This document shows, piece after piece, positions 55,260-64,000 of a stretch of DNA of 64,000 nucleotides (positions within the stretch are counted from its first letter, which is position 1; every line of letters begins with the position of its first letter). Source of the DNA: Gerris lacustris (Eukaryota > Arthropoda > Insecta > Hemiptera > Gerridae). The stretch is from assembly GCA_951217055.1 (NCBI GenBank), contig OX578276.1, positions 115,814,754-115,878,753 on the forward strand, given 5' to 3'. The notes beneath the pieces were generated by a model. It saw only the letters and a program-made list of their open reading frames with translations, ran no database searches and was not told the origin of the DNA. The position numbers were made by a program, and so were the translations under genes.

Positions 55260-56116
55260 GCATGTAAAGACCATCCTTCGAAGAGATTCTAAATTGAGAA
55301 AGTATCTAAATTACAAACCTTCCGAAATCAATATTTTGTATTTATAAACAAAATTTGTCAAAAGGTGCGGTTAAAATGTTTGCAATTAAGGAACTCACCC
55401 TTGTAGACTACTTTGCAGGGACCTGAATTGATTGACTGATTTATCTGTTAGAAATATACTAAAAAGTTTTAAAGACCTCATTTACCTAATATCTAAAAAT
55501 TTTAGTTATCTTTTTAGTGAAACAATCAGAAGAAACTAAAGCTACGAGTATTTGAGGCGTTGCGTTGTTTTTATAAGTTGTGAATAGTTTACAGTTACTT
55601 TGTCCCATGGCCAAATAACAAAAATTAAATATTTTGTTGTATACTTGGAATCAGTTTCAAAGCTCAAGAATAAGTAAAAATGCCATCATAATTAAAAGTG
55701 AAACCTATAATTTAAACGGTTTGCTAAGTTAATGCCTTTTTAACGTTCATATATTTTATGTAAAACATTTACCTTTTTAGCGAATTCAAAACAATTCACT
55801 ACTCTTAAAAATATAAAAAAATGATTATGGCACTCGAGTCCAATCATCAGATTAATTTATTCCGATCAAAAATCGTTCTATGAAATTTATTAGTATGTAT
55901 AGGAAAAACACCTTTCATTGTATTTTTTCATATCGTCTTCAAATAATAAACATCATATAATAATCATTCTATAATAGTAATATTCCTAATAATAATAATT
56001 ATTGTTATTATCTCTTTATTATAACAATATAATTTTATCAACCAATATTGATATCAATAGTATTTTAATCTAGCTGAAGATGAAAAACCAATACATGTTA
56101 AAAAAAAAAAAAGATA
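55260..56116. other. 857-bp unique spacer of the inverted repeat
   Basis: AT-rich with no coding frame. It contains a CTGATGATTGGACTC segment on the minus strand (about 55836-55850) and CTGAAGATG near 56074, both only vaguely hammerhead-like. Confidence 0.5.
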
Positions 56117-56435
56117 GGAGCTAATCCTACTAGGTATCTGAAAATTGTGTTAGCCAATACTATCACCCAAAATCACGTATGGGAGCCAATACGGAAACTC
56201 TCTTGAACAAACTGCCTAAAACTGACCAAAAAATAAATTAATATATATTTTATTCCCATCCATTACTCATCTAAGGGTACATGGGAAAAACAACAAGTCA
56301 TATTTCGATCAATAAAGATTTAGTATAACTACGTCTGGCATCTCAATGCGTATAGTCATGTGAAAAACTGAATGCCGAGGAATAGGGATAAAAGCCCATG
56401 AAAACTAAAAGGTGAATTCAGAAGTTTCTGAAGAA
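56117..56435 (-). repeat. Inverted repeat, right arm (319 bp)
   Basis: Partner of 54941-55259. An A run (56100-56112) precedes it. Confidence 0.95.
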
Positions 56436-58904
56436 AAACAAGTCAACATTTTTTTTATCCTCGTGTGTCCATTTTTCTCAAAAAATGTTTGCGTAAACTT
56501 GAAAATTATATTTCTACGAGCTGAATGGTTTATAGATTATAATTTACCTAATCAAATCTTAGTACCGTAAATAACGTATCTGTAAGACTGAATATTTTTC
56601 TCGATTTTATCAAAATAAATCGCATAAAAAAGAATAAATACACATTTTAAAATTTTAATACAGTTTATTTTGTTCATGTTCGTAAAAATCAAGATGTCAA
56701 ATACACCTGCGAAATTTCACGTCGGATTTTACATTTTTTGAAACATCGTCTGTCTTGTCTTCCTCAGAAAATCTAGATCGTCATAAATATCATTATTACT
56801 TCGTATCGTAGATCCAGTTATGAAAAGAAGAATCCTTAGTGACAAGAAAAAGTTGTTACTTTTATTTTTTCCTGTTCTTAGAATTGGCGGTCTCGTCAAG
56901 GAAATTATTAAATGTGAAGAAGAGGAGATATAGTTTGTTCTTCGAGTCGGTGTCATTGACGGGTTGAATGAATGTCGTGGGAACTGATAAGCGTAAGATG
57001 ACTTTCGACTTGACTGGTCACCAGACTGCCAAGACGTGGTTACGGGTCACTTATCTACCCTTTTCTGCATGCTTCACTTTTTTTTTAAAAAAAAAAAACA
57101 ACTGCATAAATCAGTGAAAAGACCAAGCCAAAAAGATCCTTTGACTTTTCCCTCCATTCATAAGGATGATTTTATAAAAATATTTCCCTAGCATTATACT
57201 TCCTTTTAGAAAAAAACTACTACTTTTTTAAACAGTCTTAAGCGTAAACTATCTAATTTTCTTGTTTGATCAAAGAAAGGACAGACATGGTTTAACTTAA
57301 AGTCATTTCTTTAGTCAAACTCAGGGTCAAAAAGTTTAAACTTTTATTAGGTTGCTTTTTAAAGGTTAGTCTGAAAGTGTATTTGTATTATTAGCAGTGC
57401 AATAATATAAATGTATGCCTCAGCATTTTTTTTTATTCATGTACTTATGCTCTAAAGATCATCTTGTCTAAAAATAATTATTTCGAAGAACTGAGAATAC
57501 TTTTATGCGTGTCATGAATTCAATCAACTATAAAGGTCATTTTCTTTAGTATCGCTCTTTTATACGTTGTTCTGTTTGCAAGTCCAAAATAGAAGTCATT
57601 GATAAATCCTGTTGTTTTCTCTGACTATATTATATTTATATAGTGTACTAATGGAAATTGTATCCAACTATTTTAAAGTTACCCTTATTATTTTAATTAA
57701 ATGAGTTTGGGGGAAGAATTCATCTAATTAACAATTATTTATAGCCAAGATTTTTCCTAGTCTCTTCTTTTATTCTCTTTCATTTGTTTGCTAAGCCTTT
57801 TTATTCTATCTTGTTTCTTCTATTTCTATTTTTTTAACTACAAAATTAATCTTCATGAATAAATATCACGTCAGTATGATATTGTTGGGGGGGGGGGGGG
57901 GGGGGTAATTCTTCACTGGAGTTAATTTGACTGTATTTTAAGTTAAATATATAACAGAATTTTAAATATTTTTCGTTTAAAATTTAATTAATTTGTACGG
58001 CATCTATTCAACGTCTTGATTTTTTTTTTTACCTTTGCTAAAACACCAGAGCAAACAGAAACCCACTTGTATTTTAAAAACAAACGCCCACAATGGTTTC
58101 CCATAGCGTTGTGATGTCATGTGGCGCCTCGTGTGAAACATTACAAATACAAACTACGTTTATTTCTCTTGTTCTCTAGTATTGTTTTTAAACTTTATTT
58201 CTTTTCTTGTTTAACATTTTTAATACTATGTGAAGCTCTTATCAATGTTGTTGTTCTAACTCGATCTCCTGTGTACATCTAGTCAAAAGTATTTGTTTTC
58301 GAGTGCAAAGGTCTTCGTCTAGCTAGTTATACTTAGTAAGGCTGTACTGTCTAACTCAGTCGTGTCTAAGTGTCGGCGGGCCCGTATCTTCCCTCCACCA
58401 GTTTGTTCCACCTCCCACCATTGTCCTGTATTCTTTTATCCCGCTACGTTCCTTCCTTTAGCCAAGTCAGGAGTCAGTCTGTATTCAACCTCACGAAAGA
58501 TAAGTTTTTCGACGCCTTTTTTTACGTGACGAGTGACGACGTTGTATCCTTCGCGGATGTATTCAAAAAACTTTTTTTTCGTGTGTTGTTTTCGTCGATA
58601 ATACTTGTTGTGATCTTTATATAATATGAATTGAACAGGTTCTTCTCCATGAGTGATGAATGATAATTGTCATTGAAGAAAACAATGTCGTTATTTATAT
58701 CATGGTATGTATTTATGGAACCATATCATCATTTCTTTTAAACCATTAAATTGAAAATGATCAGAATTTAAGTGCTGCACCAACAAAATATGCTATTAAA
58801 TATCATTAAAAAAATATATATATAAGTATGACCAATATGAACTAAAATTCATCAAACTAGGGTTCAATGATTTTACTCTCAACGTACACGAGAAGAAAAT
58901 TAAA
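56436..58904. other. Non-coding DNA, GC-richer island at 58080-58620
   Basis: Mostly AT-rich. A run of 19 G lies at 57887-57905. Between about 58080 and 58620 base composition shifts upward, and a TCAGTC initiator-like site near 58356 precedes CGGCGGGCCCG. An 84-codon frame (58370-58624) shows no domain. A 5' exon or promoter is possible but not supported beyond composition. Confidence 0.35.
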
Positions 58905-59425
58905 TAGCCTGTCAATTAGTGTGGCACATAGTTTCCTCGCATGCTATTATTGGATCAATGATCAAATGGGAATCTAAAATGTGATTGTTTAGAACTGTTT
59001 CGATTCCCAGTGGGGTTGCATTTATTTGAATTCAATATTTAATATGCAGAGAGTTGAACCAATAACCATCTGTGGGCTACTTTTGACAAATAATCAAAAC
59101 ATCTTTAAAATAGAATGAGTACTTTTAAAGATATGCATGTAGAAGAGACAGAAATGAGCGGTGTAGTTGGATTATTAAGGGACCAACTATTGGCTAATTA
59201 CGACTAAACGTCTAAATTTCATCATCTAAAATTCATCAGATGAGTGGTTTTTAAATTATGGTAGTTCGCAAATATTTTGAACTAGAGGCCGAGGCACAAG
59301 ACAGAAACGTTCCTTGATGTTAGTTATCTTTATTATTATGTCTAAAACGGACGCGTACCTTGGAATTTTTGAATTCGGAGACATTAAATAGTTGAATTCT
59401 TCATAATAACCACATGATTTTGTTG
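58905..59425 (+). repeat. Dispersed repeat family A, copy 4
   Basis: Starts TAGCCTGTCAATTAGTGTGG and continues to an eroded end near CCACATGATTTTGTTGG. It is the most diverged copy; the terminal stem-loop is lost. Confidence 0.7.
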
Positions 59426-62400
59426 GATATTTATTGTTTCTCGTACCAGTTAGAGATTTAGGTGGAGTACATTGCTTTATTGAAGCGTATATTAGCGGAC
59501 CAAATGCTGTTAAATTATATTTCAGTATTTACTAACAAGTTTTTACGAAAACTGGTAATTTCAATAAGACTTCATACTTGCATATTTTTGTGAAGACTGC
59601 TAATATAGTTGCTGTTCGTCCATTATTTAAAATATTCATTCTTCAACTCAGTTTAAATTAAATCAAATTTGTCTACAAAATATTAATTAAAGACAAATTT
59701 AAAATCAACAGTTAGTAAAGCGTTTGCTTAAAGGTAAATTTATTTTGTATTTGATGTAAAATTGAAACAATCGAAGTTAAGTAGAATCATGTGTATTTTT
59801 TAAAAGTTATATTACAAATTACACTCGATGTGTCTGGTATAAGCATATGCAAAAATTGTCAAATGTTTGATCATCTTTAGTAAACTTATCTTTAGCTTAT
59901 ACAAGCTTTAAAGTACTAAAGTAAGCATATTCACTTTGCATAGTTTATTAGGTTATTAGGAGTAAGACTAAGAAGTAGATTTCACAAAATCTCGTATGAG
60001 GAATACTTTTTTGTTAATACTTAAGACTTGAACGTGATATCGTCTTTACTTACATTCTTAAATTATATAGTTATATTATATTAAAATATATTTTTCAGTG
60101 TAATAATGCTGTTACTGTTACATTAAATGTTAGTGAATGAACAAAGTTAGTTCATTAGTCTCTCTATATGTACTTATTATGTATATGGTGAGGTCAATTT
60201 ACAAAACGCACAGATCAGCATAAATTGTGTTCCCATTCTATTTGTTATCTTATAGTTATTATTCGCTGCTCTATCGAGTTAGGATGTTGTGATGCAGTGT
60301 TCTAATCTCTCCCTTCCAATCCATTTGATGTTTCAGTTTACAATTTACAAATTGTGTATTCTTGAACGAAAGCCTTGATTTTTATCAAAATATATTAAGT
60401 CAACAATATAAATTGATAAATTAATTTCATTTAGGCTCAAATTTTTCGGGCATATTTGCCGTATTATCTTCTAGATTAAGTATATATATTTATATTACCT
60501 AAAAAGTATTTTTAATTTTTAATTTGGATCAAATGCATTGGTCATATAGGTCTTTGCATTTCAGGCGTGGCGCTAAAAAAGTTATCTGTTTATTATACAT
60601 TACAATTTTATTCCTAGTGACACATAATACTTAATGTTACAAATCTTTTATATAATCAGTTCATAACATTTGATTTCAGCAGATAAATAACAAGGTTTTT
60701 TTATACCATCAAGACTGTTTTTTTGTTTGTTTTTTAATAAAGTAGTTATTGAAAATAATGAGTGATTTTACAAAGTAAAGGTGGTGTTGTTATATACCCG
60801 GCACCGAGTCGTTGTTCCCATGGAAATGTATTTTTATATTCATATTTCTCTCATTAGTTTCCCAGATGTTTCGCTATGCCAGGAGTTTTATCTTTCCAAT
60901 CAGTAATTTCCCCTTGGTGACTAAAAGACACAATTGCATGATACTACGGTACACACCACGACACCAAAATATAATTTGTTACTTTCTCGTTTACAATAGG
61001 CGTAAAAATATATGTTACAGGAAATAACCGATCTTCTTTCTTTTTCTGTGTATTTTTATGTTGTTAGGTATTTATTAGTGATGGTATGATGTAACAAAGA
61101 CATGTGTGACCGTGAAAGTTTTTGTTTTTTAAGATTTTTGTTCCTTCCATTAATAATTTTATTTAATATTCATAATCATTTGAATAAAAGTATTCAATAA
61201 AACGCAAAAATGTTTACATTTGTTTTTTAGACGAAGGTATTTCATTTTATTTAATTTAAGCTATGGTACAAAAATCAAAATTAACCCTAAATTATAGCTA
61301 AGCATCCTGTGCTAATATCTTACTAGATCTATATATTTGTTCTAAATATTATATTATATCAGATAATAGTGATTTGCTTATTTGCATAAGTGCAGCCTTA
61401 TTACTTTCAACGAAAATATCGTGGAACTTGTGCATAGTTTAAAAAAATTAAACCGTTTATTATTTCTTATACACATATAACATAATATAGCAGTAAATTA
61501 CTTTATTATTATTATTATTTAAAATTATTATTTCCTAAAATGTTAATCAAGCTTTCGAAAATAAGTTTAATAGCAAATCTTAATATAAAATATTCTAATT
61601 CAAATTGATAATTAATATTGTCAAAGCAATGATATTTAATTATACAAAAACTGATCATTTTCGCATATTATTTAACTTATTTTGCTTACAATAATACCTA
61701 TAATTTTAAGGGTATTTGAATACCAGTATGTTAACAATATTGTTAGTTTTAATAAATAAATATTAATTAACTAATAATTTTCTTGTTTAATTTGTTTCAG
61801 GTGAGTTAAATTATCGAGTACGTAAGTAATTTTTTGTGGTTTAGTCTCAATTTGGAATTTTAAGTCAATTCTATTAATACGGAATTTCATGAAATATCAG
61901 AGTTTTATCGTCAAATTTTAAATGGATAGATATTAGGTATCATAATCTTCTTCTCTCTGGTAAAACTAATGTTTAAAAATGGGGCCAAGTTGCTAGTTAT
62001 CTGATAAGTGAAATGTTTTTCCTCATTGTTTTCAGGCCTACCACAAAACGTTTTAATTCCTTGCCCTTATTCGTTAGAAGCCATAAAAACCGTGCTACCG
62101 CACTGAATCTATGCTTCAATATCTTAAATCCTGTTAAAAATTCCTCAGTTTTATTTTAACATTTGCATTTACAATTATTATTTGTATTGATTTATTTGTC
62201 CTGTCTCTCATGTCAACGTGTGGCTTCCTCCTTTAGGAACTAGGTTGAACGTCGTTTTTTATTCAGTTGTTGCGCGAGTGTGTTTAGAAGTACGCGGTTT
62301 GTTAACTATCCTCGCCAGACTGTGTTTATCAAGCCTGTACGTATATCGATTTGTTATTATCTATAATCTGAACAGATTGCATCGGTTAATAAATTATAAA

Positions 62401-62779
62401 TATCCTAGCAATGGCGGTCTGAATGAACATTCATTATTTAACTTCTACAACTAGTTAAATTTGAGAAAAAGAACCACTTATTTATTTAATTTCTTGTCGG
62501 CTTTAATTCTATTTTAAGTTTTCTAAATTATTTTAACTATTTTTAATTTAAGATAAAATTCCCTACTCTCGCTTTAGAAGTTCCTTTACGATGTATTATG
62601 ACTATTTTGGGAACAAATGTATTAAATACTTCTTATTACCTACTGGTATTTCACTATATAGTATTGCTGTTATGTTACTAGTACACCATATTTTTTTTTT
62701 GTCTCCTTTTTTCTTTGTTTGTTTTTTACTTCTTAAATCATCAAAAAATACCTCAGCAAAATCAACATCTCTTAAAAAT
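59426..62779. other. AT-rich non-coding DNA
   Basis: No gene, RNA or element was recognised. 62200-62460 is slightly GC-richer, with a 78-codon frame of unknown nature. Confidence 0.5.
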
Positions 62780-63367
62780 AGACTGCCAATTGGTGTGGCA
62801 CATAGCTTCCTCGCAGCCTATCACGTACTTTATTGATTTTATGCTTTACCAAGTCTAATTTGTTTAACAAACAATCCCCGTTTTTTTAATCTGTCAAAAT
62901 TGTTTTGAGTTATTACTTGAATTAAAGTATCAAATAAGCAAAAGTTAAAGAGTGCAGACGGTTCAAAGTAATCTGGGCTATCTGCGGGTTACTTTCGATA
63001 GGTAAACTATAAAAGTTTCATACAAATCAGACAAACACTTTTGAAGCTATAGGTGTAAATAATGTATGTTTGTGCGCATGTAAAAGAGAACAAATAAGCG
63101 CAGAAGGTTGAAACGTATATGGGACTAACAATGAGCTAATTATGACCTACCATCCAAATTTCATTAAAATTGGAGGTACAGTTTTTAAGATATATTGGTT
63201 CGCAAAAATTGAACGACAGATCGACTGTCAGACACGGAACCAAAAATGATCCCTGATGTCTAAAACGGATTTCTGTCTTGGAATTTTTGTAATCGGAGAT
63301 CTAAAACTTTTTCGTTCTTCGGAACGATCACATAGCTTCCGTTACCTTCGGTAAGCTCGGAAGCAAA
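62780..63367 (+). repeat. Dispersed repeat family A, copy 5
   Basis: The longest copy: GACTGCCAATTGGTGTGGCA at the start, two CACATAGCTTCC blocks (near each end), ATTGAACGACAGATCGACTG, and an intact terminal stem-loop (63336-63361) followed by GCAAAA. Confidence 0.8.
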
Positions 63368-64000
63368 AGTTCATACAATCTACTCAGAAAGCACCATTTG
63401 TTGGGAATACAAACTTATGTTTTGTTTTTATTTTATTTTTTCTAGAATGCTCTTTTTTTTTCTTTTTTTTTAAAATCATTTTAGTATTCTATTTATGTGG
63501 GAGTTAAATTAGCGTATGTATCTTTTTTTTGTCATTATCGAGAAGAGGTTAAACTGTTATAATGACGCACGGGTGTTTTTTGTTAGCATGTAACTCGAGA
63601 AGGTACTATTTTGTTCCGCTTGACAAAATTTCGGTTACCGGATCCTCTTTTTTGCCTTATATAGCATCGCCGTGGCAAAAACCGTCCACAACATACACAT
63701 CACTTATTTTTGAATATGTTATGGAAAAGAAATTGAGATGTTACCTCCTTAAATAACTTCCACTACACATGTCCTAAACTTCTTATGAAATTAAATTGCC
63801 CAGATGTATTATCAATTCAGAATCTCGTCAAAGAAGAAATTCCTTTTATTTTTTCAATCTGCGTAGCAATTTCGTCTGAATTTATTAGTCTATTTTTTTT
63901 TATAAAGAGAAAGTTGTGTTTGCTCCATGAACCGGTACTGTACCGAGAGAAGCAATATCTTTTCGCTTCCAAAACAATCTTGACTCGTGAATAATTTTTT
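63368..64000. other. AT-rich non-coding DNA
   Basis: Two short plus-strand frames (63562-63756 and 63785-63994) show no domain, splice context or codon signature that would support a gene. Confidence 0.45.

Noticed and set aside
55830..56090. Hammerhead-like CTGATGATTGGACTC and CTGAAGATG segments
   Set aside because: Neither has a matching GAAA after a plausible stem II, so they are not distinguishable from chance.
58340..58625. A promoter and first coding exon
   Set aside because: An initiator-like TCAGTC and GC-rich sequence are present, but there is no downstream promoter element at the right spacing and the frame shows no protein feature.

Overview
The window looks like non-coding, repeat-rich DNA from an arthropod nuclear genome, most likely an insect. 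Four things support this: the sequence is very AT-rich with long (TA)n arrays; there is at least one short GC-richer exon with consensus splice sites; the mobile elements (Penelope-like element, hAT, mariner-type and Helitron relics, a 5S-rRNA-derived SINE-like repeat, a 5'-truncated LINE) are typical of arthropods; and nothing looks like a bacterial operon. The species cannot be named from the sequence.

Host genes are almost absent. The one well-supported piece is an internal exon at 35567-35753 (+). It reads like the conserved N-terminal ECR2 region of the Stardust/PALS1 (MPP5) polarity scaffold, so much of the window may be intron of that gene. A weaker candidate first coding exon lies on the same strand at 15327-15461.

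Layout: 1.8-4.1 kb is a degraded DNA transposon with about 310-bp inverted ends, hosting a hAT MITE and a fold-back element. 7.9-9.1 kb is a 5'-truncated LINE with a 14-bp target duplication. Five same-strand copies of one dispersed repeat (family A) lie at 9.6, 22.9, 28.5, 58.9 and 62.8 kb. Three copies of another (family B, with a tRNA-like B box) lie at 29.6, 44.0 and 49.2 kb. 13.2 and 31.4 kb carry two copies of a fold-back repeat. 26.0-27.1 kb is a non-autonomous DNA transposon. 34.1 and 48.3 kb are inverted copies of a 0.83-kb 5S-derived repeat. 36.7 kb is a short Helitron. 39.5-43.2 kb is a full-length but mutated Penelope-like element with hammerhead ribozyme motifs in both terminal repeats and a 10-bp target duplication. 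46.1-46.7 kb is a mariner-type relic. 53.7-56.4 kb holds two very recent large inverted duplications: a 1,090-bp near-perfect palindrome centred on (TA)44, and a 319-bp-arm inverted repeat.

The most interesting signals are the paired hammerhead motifs of the Penelope-like element with an unusual extra U next to stem II, apparently shared by two other decayed motif families here; the tandem large palindromes at 53.7-56.4 kb, which could be long hairpin-RNA sources; and the 5S-derived repeat whose internal-promoter-like core is preceded by two perfect hairpins.
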